DNA from: Neomoorella thermoacetica | GTDB lineage: Bacteria; Bacillota; DSM-521; Neomoorellales; Neomoorellaceae | DNA length: 64,000 nucleotides | Direction: 5' to 3' | Assembly (NCBI RefSeq): GCF_001875325.1 | Contig: NZ_MDDC01000003.1 | Span: forward strand, 100,763-164,762 | Shown here: positions 51,180 to 60,016 of the stretch, piece by piece | How the letters are laid out: the number at the start of each line of letters is the position of its first letter | Position numbering within the stretch: position 1 is the stretch's first letter | Notes under the pieces: generated by a model | The model's input: the letters and a program-made list of their open reading frames with translations, nothing else | What the model was told of the DNA's origin: nothing | Databases searched by the model: none | Program-made: the position numbers and the translations under genes

Positions 51180-53741
51180 ATGCCTTCACCCCATATCTTC
51201 TTTGTCCAGCCGGTTTTGCCGGAAAAACTTAAACCCCTCCGGGACCTGGCCGCCGGCCTTTACTGGCCCAGGTACCCGGAAACAGCGGCCCTTTTCCGGG
51301 ACCTGGACCCCGGCCTGTGGGAGGAGACCGGTCATAATCCCGAACTCTTACTGAGGTTAGTACCGGCGGCCAGGTTGACAGCGGCTGCCGGGGACCCTGA
51401 TTATACCGGCAGGCTGGAACAGGTGTGGCATCAGTACCGCGCCTACCTGGGCGCCCCGGTGAACCGGAGCAACCTTCCCGGGCTGGACGGCGACCAGGTT
51501 ATTGCCTATTTTTCAGCCGAGTTCGGCCTGAGCGAGGCCCTGCCCATATATGCCGGGGGCCTGGGGTTCCTCGCCGGAGACCACCTGAAGTCGGCCAGCG
51601 ACCTGGGCCTGCCCCTGGTAGGGGTCGGCCTCCTGTATCGCGAGGGTTACTTCCGCCAGCGCCTCGACCGCCGGGGGCAGCAACAGGAGGTTTATTTCCG
51701 CAATGATTTCTACCAGTTACCCCTGGAACTGAAGCGCCGGGCCGACGGCTCGCCCCTGGAGGTGCAGGTGAACTTTCCGGACCCGGATCGCCAGGTCCGG
51801 GCCAGGGTCTGGCGGGCTCGAGTCGGTCGCCTCAACCTTTACCTCCTGGACAGTGACTGTCCCGGCAACCTGGAAGCGGACCGGTTGATTACCGACCGGC
51901 TTTACGGCGGCGACCTGGAGAAACGGATCCAGCAGGAGATCCTCCTGGGGATCGGCGGCGTGCGGGCCCTGGCGGCCCTGGGTATTAACACCACTATCTT
52001 TCATTTGAATGAAGGCCATTCGGCCTTCCTGGGACTGGAAAGGATCCGGCAGCTGCAGGCGCGGTATGGACTCGACCTGGAAGCAGCCCGGGAACTGGCT
52101 ACCTGCAGCAACATCTTTACCACCCATACCCCGGTGCCGGCCGGTATCGATGTCTTCCCCCCTTACCTCATGGACAAGTATTTCACCGAATATTACCAGT
52201 CCCTGGGTCTTTCCCGCCACGAATTCCTGGCCCTGGGCCGGCAGGACCCCAATAACCAGCAGGAACCCTTCAATATGGCCGTCCTGGCCTTGCGCCTGTC
52301 GGCCTGGGCCAACGGCGTCAGCCAGCTCCACGGCCAGACGGCACGCCGGATGTGGCAGGTAATTTGGCCGGGGGTGCCGGTAGCCGAGATTCCCATTGGC
52401 GCCATTACCAACGGTGTCCATACCACCTCCTGGGTGGGAGAAAAGATGGCGGCCCTCTACGATCGCTACCTGGGAACGGCCTGGCGGGAGGATCCGGCCT
52501 CCCCGGCCAGCTGGGCGGGGGTGGCAGGCATACCGGCCCGGGAACTCTGGCAGGTTCACGAAGAACAGCGGCGGGAACTCCTGGCCTTTGCCCGGCGGCG
52601 CTTGGCGGCCCAACTCCGGGAGTGGGGGGCCGGGCCCAGGGAGATTGCCGCCCTGGAAGGGGTTCTCGATCCCGGGGCATTGACCATCGGTTTTGCCCGC
52701 CGCTTCGCCTCCTATAAACGGCCGGCCCTGCTCCTGCGTGACCCGGAACGTTTGGCCAGGATCCTGGGGGACTCCCGGCGGCCGGTCCAGATCATCTATG
52801 CCGGCAAGGCCCACCCCAGGGACGAAGAGGGGAAGGAGCTCATCCGGCAGATAACGGCCTTTACCAGGGAGGAGGCCTTCCGGGGTCGCCTGATCTTCCT
52901 GGAGGATTATGGCCTGCAGGTGGCCCGCCACCTGGTCCAGGGTGTCGACGTGTGGCTGAGCAACCCGCGACGGCCCCTGGAGGCCAGCAGTACCAGCGGC
53001 ATGAAGGCCGTTCTTAACGGCGCCCTCCATGCCAGCACCCTGGACGGCTGGTGGGCCGAAGCCTGGACCCCGGATACCGGCTGGGCCATTGGTTCCGGCG
53101 CGGTTTACGAGGATACCGCCTACCAGGACGCGGTAGAAGGGGAGGCCCTATATAACTTGCTGGAGAAGGAGATAGTTCCCCTTTTCTACGAGCGTGACGC
53201 TGGGGGCCTGCCGGCGGCCTGGGTGGAGATGATGAAAAGGTCCATCAGGGCCTACGGGCCGGTGTTCAATACCCACAGGATGGTGGCGGAATACAGCCGG
53301 CGGTTTTACGAACCTGCGGCCCGGCTTTACCTGAGGCTGCAGGCCGGCAACCAGGAGGGGTTGAAGGAGCTGGCCGGCTGGCGGAGCCGGGTCCGGGCCG
53401 GGTGGCCGGCCGTGAGGATTGAGGGGGTGGAGGACGACAGGGAGGGGGATCTGGCCGTGGGCGGCAGCCTGAAGGTCCGCGCCCGGGTTTTCCTGGGCTC
53501 CCTGCAGCCGGAGGATGTGACGGTAGAAATCTATTACGGACCGGTTGACGCCGGCGGTGAGATTGTGACCGGGGAGAAGGAGACCCTGGTCCAGTACCAG
53601 GACCAGGGAGAAGGAAGGTACCTGTATAGCGGCGTCATCCCCTGCCGCCGCGGGGGGCGCCAGGGCTACAACCTGCGGGTGTTGCCGCGTCATGCAGACC
53701 AGGTTCATCCCTACCAGAGCGGCCTGATTCTTTGGGGTTAG
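51180..53741 (+). CDS. glgP: Alpha-glucan (glycogen) phosphorylase
   Basis: Releases glucose-1-phosphate from alpha-glucan using PLP. 853 residues of the compact bacterial/archaeal GT35 type. IAYFSAEFGLSEALPIYAGG marks the active-site entrance, HLNEGHSAFLGLERIRQL a conserved segment, and Lys609 in STSGMKAVLNGAL is the PLP lysine. A C-terminal beta domain (about 750-853) follows. ATG at 51180 after AAGGAGAG. Between the GH57-GT4 fusion and the CBS gene, 20 bp from the latter. Confidence 0.95.
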   Translation: MPSPHIFFVQPVLPEKLKPLRDLAAGLYWPRYPETAALFRDLDPGLWEETGHNPELLLRLVPAARLTAAAGDPDYTGRLEQVWHQYRAYLGAPVNRSNLPGLDGDQVIAYFSAEFGLSEALPIYAGGLGFLAGDHLKSASDLGLPLVGVGLLYREGYFRQRLDRRGQQQEVYFRNDFYQLPLELKRRADGSPLEVQVNFPDPDRQVRARVWRARVGRLNLYLLDSDCPGNLEADRLITDRLYGGDLEKRIQQEILLGIGGVRALAALGINTTIFHLNEGHSAFLGLERIRQLQARYGLDLEAARELATCSNIFTTHTPVPAGIDVFPPYLMDKYFTEYYQSLGLSRHEFLALGRQDPNNQQEPFNMAVLALRLSAWANGVSQLHGQTARRMWQVIWPGVPVAEIPIGAITNGVHTTSWVGEKMAALYDRYLGTAWREDPASPASWAGVAGIPARELWQVHEEQRRELLAFARRRLAAQLREWGAGPREIAALEGVLDPGALTIGFARRFASYKRPALLLRDPERLARILGDSRRPVQIIYAGKAHPRDEEGKELIRQITAFTREEAFRGRLIFLEDYGLQVARHLVQGVDVWLSNPRRPLEASSTSGMKAVLNGALHASTLDGWWAEAWTPDTGWAIGSGAVYEDTAYQDAVEGEALYNLLEKEIVPLFYERDAGGLPAAWVEMMKRSIRAYGPVFNTHRMVAEYSRRFYEPAARLYLRLQAGNQEGLKELAGWRSRVRAGWPAVRIEGVEDDREGDLAVGGSLKVRARVFLGSLQPEDVTVEIYYGPVDAGGEIVTGEKETLVQYQDQGEGRYLYSGVIPCRRGGRQGYNLRVLPRHADQVHPYQSGLILWG

Positions 53742-53760
53742 GGAAAGGGGGATAAAGGTT

Positions 53761-54120
53761 ATGCTGGCCAGGGATATCATGACCACCAATGTGATTACCA
53801 TTACCCCGTCGGCAAGGATTTATGAATTGACCAGGTTGCTGGCGGAGAAACAAATCAGCGGGGTGCCCGTCTGCGACGGCGATAACCACGTAGTGGGCAT
53901 TGTCAGCGAAGCAGACCTGGTGGGCCTGGTCAATGGTCACCGGGTGGGCGACATCATGAGCCGGCCGGTTATCGGCGTCGATGCCGAGGACCCGGTGGAA
54001 AGGGTGGCCGCCATCCTCCACGAAAGAGGGATTAAACGGGTACCGGTTTACAGCGACGGTCGCCTGGTGGGGATTATCAGCAGGGCCGATATTGTCGCCG
54101 CCATGGCCAGGAGGAAATAA
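53761..54120 (+). CDS. Two-CBS-domain protein
   Basis: 119 residues forming one Bateman pair and nothing else. CBS1 is about 5-55 (DIMTTNVITITPSARIYELT, ISGVPVCDGDNHVVGIVSEA) and CBS2 about 63-117 (VGDIMSRPVIGVDAEDPVER, RVPVYSDGRLVGIISRADI). Such pairs bind adenine nucleotides or SAM. It sits in a glucan operon between glgP and malQ (20 and 36 bp), so an energy-sensing role toward glucan turnover is an attractive inference, not shown. Confidence 0.88.
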   Translation: MLARDIMTTNVITITPSARIYELTRLLAEKQISGVPVCDGDNHVVGIVSEADLVGLVNGHRVGDIMSRPVIGVDAEDPVERVAAILHERGIKRVPVYSDGRLVGIISRADIVAAMARRK

Positions 54121-54156
54121 ATGAGGTAAGCGAAAGGGCTTTGCCCGCGAGGATGG

Positions 54157-56226
54157 ATGCGAACCTTGCCAGATAAAGAGTTGCGTCTTTTGCACCGGCT
54201 ATGCCGGTGGTATGGTGTGGAGCCTGCCTATCGTGATTATGAAGGTAAAATCCGGCCGGCCGGGCCGGAGTCGTTGCTGGCGGTGCTGCGGGCCCTGGGG
54301 GCACCAGTGGCAGGCCTGGCTGATGTTCCCGGCGCTCTCCGGGAGCGGCGGCAGCAATACTGGCGGCGATGCTGTGAGCCGGTAGCCGTAGCCTGGGCCG
54401 GCCGGCCGCCGCGTATGGAACTGCGCCTCCCGGCCGGGCGGGCGACCGGGCCCCTGGAGTGCCGGCTGCTGCTGGAAGACGGCCGGGTTTGGCAGAGGGT
54501 AGTCGACCCGGGCCGCCTGCCCCTTCTCCGGGCTACTGTGGTGGAAGGGACAGCCTTTGAGGCCAGGCAACTCACCCTTCCCGCCAGGCTGCCCTGGGGC
54601 TACCACCACCTCCATCTGCGCCTGCCGGGCCTGACCCGGGAGGTATTGCTTATTGCCGCCCCCTCCCGGGCCGGGGTCCCGCCAACAGGCTGGGGGAAAC
54701 ACCTCTGGGGTTGTTTTTTGCCCCTCTATGCCCTCCATTCCCGCCGCAGCCTGGGGGCCGGGGATTTCGGCGACCTGGAGGCCCTGTGCCTCTGGGTCAA
54801 CCGCCTGGGGGGCAGTTTTACCGGCACCCTGCCCTTCCTGGCGGCCTACCTGGACGAGCCCTTTGCCCCCAGCCCCTATCAGCCGGTCAGCCGCCTCTTC
54901 TGGAATGAATTTTACCTGGATATTTCCCGACTGGAAGAGTTACAGCAGTGCCGGGAAGCCAGGGATTTTCTAAACTCGGCGGCGGTCCAGCAGGAGATAG
55001 CCTCTTTGCGGGCCGCGCCCCTGGTAGACTACCGCCGGGGGATGGCCCTGAAAAGACGCCTGTTAGCCCTCTGCGCCCGTACCTTTTTTGCCGGCGATAC
55101 CGGCCGGAGGGAGGAGATGGAAGCCTGGCTGGCCGGCAACCCGGCAGCCCGGGACTACGCCCGCTTCCGGGCCGCCGTCGAGAAGCAGCATGCCACCTGG
55201 CCGGGGTGGCCCGCCCGGATGCGGGATGGTAACCTCGTTGAGGGCGATTACGACCCGGAAGCCATGGAGTACCACCTGTACGTCCAGTGGCAGGCCCACC
55301 GGCAGGTGCAGGCCCTGGCAGCCCGCGCCCGGCGCTCCGGCCCGGGTCTATACCTGGACCTGCCCCTGGGGGTCCACGGTGAGGGTTATGATGTCTGGCG
55401 TCATCGCCGGGCCTTCGCCCTGGCGGCCAGCAGCGGGGCCCCGCCGGATGCCCTCTTCCGCCAGGGGCAGGACTGGGGGTTTCCCCCCTTTCACCCGGAG
55501 GGGGTCCGGGAAGACGGCTACCGCTATTACATCGCCTGCCTGCGCCATCACCTGCGCCACGCCGGTATCCTGCGCCTGGACCACGTCATGGGGTTGCACC
55601 ACCTCTACTGGATACCCCGCGGCCTGACGGCCACGGAGGGGGTTTATGTGCGCTACCACGCCGGGGAATTTTACGCCATCCTGGCCCTGGAATCCCGGCG
55701 CCACGGGGCCATCCTGGTGGGGGAAGACCTGGGGACGGTGCCCGCTTACGTGCGCCGGGCTATGACCAGGCACAATATCAACCGAATGTATATCCTGGCC
55801 GCAGAGTACACCGGGAAAACGGGCCGGGCCCTGGGACCGGTGCCCTCCGGGAGCCTGGCTGGCCTGAATACCCACGACATGCCGCCCTTTGCCGCCTTCT
55901 GGCGGGAAAAGAAAAAGGAGAGCCGCCGGCGGGCGGCCTTACCTGTCTTCCTTTATAACCGGGGTCGCCTGGAGGTGCCAACGACGACGACCGGGAGCCT
56001 CCTGCGGGGCTGCCTGGCGCACCTGGCCGCCAGCCCGGCGCATTTGTTGCTGGTAAACCTGGAGGATCTGTGGCTGGAGACGGAGCCCCAGAATATCCCC
56101 GGCACAACCACCGAGCACCCCAACTGGCGGCGCAAGGCCCGCTACAGCCTGGAAGAATTCAGCCGGCGGCCAGGAATAGTGGCTCTCCTGCGGGAGGTTA
56201 ACTACTGGCGAAGTACAGCTAAATAA
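54157..56226 (+). CDS. malQ: 4-alpha-glucanotransferase (amylomaltase), MalQ/DPE2-like
   Basis: Disproportionates alpha-1,4 glucans. 689 residues of GH77. An N-terminal region of about 175 residues precedes the barrel. Catalytic residues: Asp475 in LRLDHVMGLHHLYWIPRG, Glu523 in VGEDLGTVP and Asp574 in NTHDMPPFAAFW. ATG at 54157 follows GAGGATGG. Last gene of the plus-strand glucan operon, closed by a long-stem terminator. Confidence 0.94.
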   Translation: MRTLPDKELRLLHRLCRWYGVEPAYRDYEGKIRPAGPESLLAVLRALGAPVAGLADVPGALRERRQQYWRRCCEPVAVAWAGRPPRMELRLPAGRATGPLECRLLLEDGRVWQRVVDPGRLPLLRATVVEGTAFEARQLTLPARLPWGYHHLHLRLPGLTREVLLIAAPSRAGVPPTGWGKHLWGCFLPLYALHSRRSLGAGDFGDLEALCLWVNRLGGSFTGTLPFLAAYLDEPFAPSPYQPVSRLFWNEFYLDISRLEELQQCREARDFLNSAAVQQEIASLRAAPLVDYRRGMALKRRLLALCARTFFAGDTGRREEMEAWLAGNPAARDYARFRAAVEKQHATWPGWPARMRDGNLVEGDYDPEAMEYHLYVQWQAHRQVQALAARARRSGPGLYLDLPLGVHGEGYDVWRHRRAFALAASSGAPPDALFRQGQDWGFPPFHPEGVREDGYRYYIACLRHHLRHAGILRLDHVMGLHHLYWIPRGLTATEGVYVRYHAGEFYAILALESRRHGAILVGEDLGTVPAYVRRAMTRHNINRMYILAAEYTGKTGRALGPVPSGSLAGLNTHDMPPFAAFWREKKKESRRRAALPVFLYNRGRLEVPTTTTGSLLRGCLAHLAASPAHLLLVNLEDLWLETEPQNIPGTTTEHPNWRRKARYSLEEFSRRPGIVALLREVNYWRSTAK

Positions 56227-56232
56227 GGGCAC

Positions 56233-56286
56233 GGCAGCAGAAAGGGCTCCCCTGAAGGGGAGCCCTTTCTGCTGCCATAGTTTTTG
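56233..56286 (+). terminator. Long-stem terminator of the glucan operon
   Basis: A 20-bp perfect stem, GGCAGCAGAAAGGGCTCCCC and its complement, with a TGAA loop; ATAGTTTTTG follows. Confidence 0.8.
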
Positions 56287-56443
56287 CTCCTGCTGTCGCC
56301 CCAGTTGCTGCCGCAGGGAAACGGATACCCCGCCCGGAGCCAGGATAATCCCGGCCAGGTGGTACCAGGGGCAGCCCCGGGCGGGCGTCTGGCTTTTAAC
56401 AACCGGGCGTAACTTGTCCCGGCTGGAAACATACCGGAATAGA

Positions 56444-56489
56444 TTGACTTTGTCCCCTGGAAGTTTTAAAATCTCAATTGAAGAATTGA
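56444..56489 (+). promoter_or_regulatory. Promoter and candidate TetR operator of the tetR-mqn operon
   Basis: TTGACT (56444-56449), 17 bp, TAAAAT (56467-56472). The dyad TCAATT-GAAG-AATTGA (56474-56489) lies over the expected transcription start, where a TetR repressor would block the polymerase. Nothing else was recognised in 56287-56443. Confidence 0.6.
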
Positions 56490-56504
56490 ATTACCGTTCA
56501 TTAC

Positions 56505-57158
56505 ATGAAAATTGGGGGAAGGCTTTTGGTTTACCGGCGGACGAAAAAAGTCAATCAAAGGCTGGAAGCACGCCTGCAGGCCATTATGCAGGCGGCGCGG
56601 GAAGAATTCGCCCGGAACGGTTTCTACGGCACCTCGATTAAAGATATCGCCCGCCGGGCGGGGGTGGGCATCGGCACGATTTACTTATACCTGCGTAATA
56701 AAGAAGCCCTCTTTGCCGCCCTGGTCAACGAAGCCTATGAAATGGTCCTGGACCGCATTGCCCGGGCCCGTAAAAACGCCACCGGCGGACGCCAAAAACT
56801 CCAGGCTTCTATGGAGGCGGCCCTGGCGGTCTTACAGGAGAACCGCGACCTGGCCCGGGTGATGCTGGTCCAATCGCCGGCGGGCCACCCGGCAGTGGCG
56901 GAACAACTCTACGATTTGCTGCGCCGTCTGGCCAGGCTGGTCGAGGAAGACGTGCTGGAGGGGATCGCGAGAGGGGAACTCCCACCCCAGGATGCCCATA
57001 TCGCGGCCCTCGCCTTTGTAGGTACCTTTTACCAGGTAGTCATCAGCTGGCTCAAGGAAGGTATTCCCGCCGACCTGACGGCGGCCGGCAAAGAGCTGAT
57101 AGCCTATAACCTGCGCGGTTTGGGTTACCCAGTGGAGGGAGTAATTGAGAATGCTTGA
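56505..57158 (+). CDS. TetR-family transcriptional regulator
   Basis: 217 residues (from ATG 56505). The HTH spans about 25-65: AREEFARNGFYGTSIKDIAR and GVGIGTIYLYLRNKEALFAA. The C-terminal ligand domain is all-helical. TTG at 56526, three to five nt after GGGGGAAGG, is an alternative and perhaps better start. Its 3' end overlaps the MTAP-like gene by eight nt, so it leads a five-gene operon with mqnE, mqnA and mqnC. Likely autoregulator of menaquinone synthesis; ligand unknown. Confidence 0.88.
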   Translation: MKIGGRLLVYRRTKKVNQRLEARLQAIMQAAREEFARNGFYGTSIKDIARRAGVGIGTIYLYLRNKEALFAALVNEAYEMVLDRIARARKNATGGRQKLQASMEAALAVLQENRDLARVMLVQSPAGHPAVAEQLYDLLRRLARLVEEDVLEGIARGELPPQDAHIAALAFVGTFYQVVISWLKEGIPADLTAAGKELIAYNLRGLGYPVEGVIENA

Positions 57159-58002
57159 AGAAAAGATCCAGGCAGACATCGGCTTTATCGGCGGCTCGGG
57201 CACCTTCAGCCTGAACTTTCCCGAAGCCTTAAAGGATCCCGGGACGGAGGTCCTGGCCCGGGAGGTGGTGTTTACCACCCCCTGGGGTCCCAGCGCACCT
57301 CTAATTCTTTTTACCACCGGCGACCCGCCCCGGCGCGTGCTGGCGGCCAAAATGCATGGGAGGATTCCCGGCGTCTCCTGGGGCGAGAGTTCGCAGCGCC
57401 TGTTCCACGCCTTTATGCAGGCTAATGTGCGGAAGATTATCGCTGAAGGCGGGGTGGGGAGCGTTAATCACCTCCTGGACCTCCGGGACATTGTTGTGGT
57501 CACCGACTACATTGATTTTTCCCTGCGCCGGGATGTGGGGCTCCAGGAGGGCTATCTGTCGATAATGCGCCGGCCTATCTGCCCTTCCCTGCACAGGACC
57601 CTGGTAGAAACGGCTAGAGAGTCTCCCCTCGGCCGGGTTTTTGACCGCGGCGTTTACCTGGTGACGGATGGGCGCCACTTTGAGAGCGCAGCCGAGGTAA
57701 GCCTTTTCCGCCAGTGGGGGGCGGACGTAGTGGGCCAAACCCTCTGCCCCGAAGTCTACCTGGCGAGGGAAATGGGGGCCTGTTATGCCGGCATCTATCT
57801 GGTTGTAAATTACGGGGAGGGTGTGGTGAAACCCTGGGAGCACAGGGAGTTGAAGGAGCTCTTTTTTGAAGCCGCCCCTGACTTCGGCCGCATCATCCTG
57901 AAGGCCCTGGGACGGGTATCCCTGGACAGCGACTGCGGCTGCGCCGACCTGCGCAAGCCGACCCTTTTGCGCCCGGAAAATATCGGCAAGCACCCCTTAT
58001 GA
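57151..58002 (+). CDS. MTAP-family nucleoside phosphorylase-like protein of the futalosine operon
   Basis: 283 residues from ATG 57151 (GGAGGGAG nine nt upstream). Fold markers: IGFIGGSGTFSL at the phosphate site, ANVRKIIAEGGVGSVNHLL, TDGRHFESAAEVSLFRQWG and GADVVGQTLCPEVYLAREMG, all matching MTA/purine nucleoside phosphorylases. The usual PRHGxGH loop is replaced by AAKMHGRIPGVSWG, so it is divergent. The start overlaps tetR and the stop overlaps mqnE. In this operon it could cleave aminofutalosine or futalosine (the MqnB/MTAN step), or MTA; context favours the former but it is inference. Confidence 0.8.
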   Translation: MLEEKIQADIGFIGGSGTFSLNFPEALKDPGTEVLAREVVFTTPWGPSAPLILFTTGDPPRRVLAAKMHGRIPGVSWGESSQRLFHAFMQANVRKIIAEGGVGSVNHLLDLRDIVVVTDYIDFSLRRDVGLQEGYLSIMRRPICPSLHRTLVETARESPLGRVFDRGVYLVTDGRHFESAAEVSLFRQWGADVVGQTLCPEVYLAREMGACYAGIYLVVNYGEGVVKPWEHRELKELFFEAAPDFGRIILKALGRVSLDSDCGCADLRKPTLLRPENIGKHPL

Positions 58003-59141
58003 AAGGAGTGGGAAAGGCCTTGCCCACCACCACGGCAGAATTTATACGCCGGGAGCTCTCCCGGGGGGAACTGGCGGACGTAGCTGCCAGGGTATATGCC
58101 GGGGAAAGGCTGACCCGGGAGGACGGTATACGTCTCTGGGAGAGTCAGGACCTCCTTGGTATCGGCTACCTGGCCGACCTGGCCCGGCAGCGGACCTGCG
58201 GTGATACTGTATATTTTATCAATAATGTCCACATCAATTATACCAATATCTGCCAAAATCTCTGCGATTTATGTGCCTTTGGGAGACAGGCGGATACGCC
58301 GGGGGCTTATACCCTCACCCTGGCGGAGATTGAAGCGAAGGCCAGGGCGGCGGCTGCCGCAGGTGTCACCGAGATCCATATTGTCGGCGGCCTGAATCCG
58401 GAATTGCCCTATGATTACTACCTGGAACTGATCCGAACCGTGCGCCGGGCGGCACCCGGGGCCTGCATCCAGGCCTTTGACGCTGTGGAGATTGACTTTA
58501 TAGCCTCCCGGGCCGGTCGCCCCGTAGCTGACGTCCTCCAGGAACTCCGGCAGGCGGGCCTGGACTCCCTTCCGGGGGGTGGGGCCGAAGTTTTTGCCCC
58601 GGAGGTGCGCCGGCGCCTTTGCGCCAGGAAGATCGACGGCCGACGGTGGCTCCAGATACATGAGACAGCCCACCGGTTGGGTATACCCACCAACGCTACC
58701 ATGCTCTACGGCCACCTGGAGACGGCGGCCGACCGGGTGGATCACCTCCTGGCCCTCCGGGAACTCCAGGACCGGACAGGGGGCTTCCTGGCTTTTATTC
58801 CCCTGGCCTTTCACCCGGCCAACACGGCTTTCAGCGACTTGCCGGGAACCACTGGGGTGGACGACTTGAAGATGCTGGCCATCAGCCGCCTGCTTCTGGA
58901 CAACTTCCGTCACATCAAAGCCTTCTGGATTATGATTGGGCCGAAGTTAGCCCAGGTGGCCCTGCATTTTGGGGTAAACGACCTGGACGGTACCGTCCGG
59001 GAAGAGCATATCTTCCATGACGCTGGGGCTGTAACGCCCCAGTACCAGCCTGCCGAAAGCTTTTTACAGAGTATCCGGGCGGCCGGCCGGATCCCGGTGG
59101 AAAGGGATACTTTATACCGGGAAATCCGCCGCTATGCCTGA
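57999..59141 (+). CDS. mqnE: Aminofutalosine synthase MqnE (radical SAM)
   Basis: Adds the adenosyl radical to 3-enolpyruvylbenzoate in menaquinone synthesis. 380 residues with the cluster motif CQNLCDLCAFGR (CX3CX2C), INYTNIC before it, IVGGLNPELPYDYY and LDSLPGGGAEVFAPEVRRR, the last shared with MqnC/CofH. The ATG at 57999 overlaps the preceding stop (ATGA); GTG 58008 or TTG 58020 are possible. EEHIFHDAGA near the end is typical of MqnE. Confidence 0.93.
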   Translation: MKGVGKALPTTTAEFIRRELSRGELADVAARVYAGERLTREDGIRLWESQDLLGIGYLADLARQRTCGDTVYFINNVHINYTNICQNLCDLCAFGRQADTPGAYTLTLAEIEAKARAAAAAGVTEIHIVGGLNPELPYDYYLELIRTVRRAAPGACIQAFDAVEIDFIASRAGRPVADVLQELRQAGLDSLPGGGAEVFAPEVRRRLCARKIDGRRWLQIHETAHRLGIPTNATMLYGHLETAADRVDHLLALRELQDRTGGFLAFIPLAFHPANTAFSDLPGTTGVDDLKMLAISRLLLDNFRHIKAFWIMIGPKLAQVALHFGVNDLDGTVREEHIFHDAGAVTPQYQPAESFLQSIRAAGRIPVERDTLYREIRRYA

Positions 59142-59155
59142 AAAGGAGGATAGCT

Positions 59156-60016
59156 ATGGACTGGCCCCGGCTGGGACGGGTGGGTTACCTGAACTGCCTG
59201 CCCCTGTTTTACCCCCTGGAGACAGGGCGGGTAAACGTACCGGCCAGAATAGTTGCCGACCACCCTGCGGTTTTAAATAAGGCCTTCCGGCAGGGGGAAT
59301 TAGAGGTCACGGCTGTCTCTTCCCTGGCTTACGGGCAGTTTGCGGAAGACGCCCTGGTCCTGCCGGGATTATCTATCTCCTGCCGCGGCAGGGTTGGCAG
59401 CGTATTCCTTTTAAGCCGGGTTCCGGCAAAGGTACTCGGGGGCCGCCCCCTTTCCCTCACTCCCTATTCGGCCACCAGCGTGGTTTTGCTGCGTATCCTT
59501 CTGCAACGGCTTTATCATGTTGCGCCGGACTTTTTTACCCGCCCGACCGGCAGCCCCCCGGATTGGGGGCGACCGGAAGCCCTGCTTACCATCGGGGATG
59601 AAGCCCTGCAGGTCGTCCGGACAGGCCGTTATCCTTTCGTCTACGACCTGGGTAAAGAGTGGTACCGGTTAACCGGCAAGCCTATGGTCTTTGCCCTCTG
59701 GGTGGCCAGGAAAGATTTTGCGGCTGCCCACCCGGAAAAGCTGGCCGCAATCTGGCGGGCATTACAGGAGGCCAAGGCCTGGGGAAAAGGCCACCCGGGC
59801 ACCCTGGCAGCGGCAGGAGCCCGGCGCCTTGGAGTGGAGCCGGAATTTATCGAGGATTATTTTGCCCTTTTAAACTATGACCTGGATTGGCCGCACCTGG
59901 AGGGGCTTTTAACCTTTTACGGCCTGGCCCATGGGGAAGGGTTCCTCGCCCATCCGGTGGCCCTGGAGATCTGGGGGGGAGACAATGAAAGAAACTATCG
60001 CCTGCAAAGTGCTTGA
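59156..60016 (+). CDS. mqnA: Chorismate dehydratase MqnA
   Basis: First futalosine-pathway step, chorismate to 3-enolpyruvylbenzoate. 286 residues with a periplasmic-binding-protein fold but no signal peptide. RVGYLNCLPLFYPLE opens lobe 1, VSSLAYGQFAEDALVLPGL and TPYSATSVVLLRILLQRL line the pocket, TIGDEALQV follows and VFALWVARKDFA lies in lobe 2. ATG at 59156 follows AAAAGGAGG. Overlaps the mqnC start by 32 nt. Confidence 0.94.
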   Translation: MDWPRLGRVGYLNCLPLFYPLETGRVNVPARIVADHPAVLNKAFRQGELEVTAVSSLAYGQFAEDALVLPGLSISCRGRVGSVFLLSRVPAKVLGGRPLSLTPYSATSVVLLRILLQRLYHVAPDFFTRPTGSPPDWGRPEALLTIGDEALQVVRTGRYPFVYDLGKEWYRLTGKPMVFALWVARKDFAAAHPEKLAAIWRALQEAKAWGKGHPGTLAAAGARRLGVEPEFIEDYFALLNYDLDWPHLEGLLTFYGLAHGEGFLAHPVALEIWGGDNERNYRLQSA

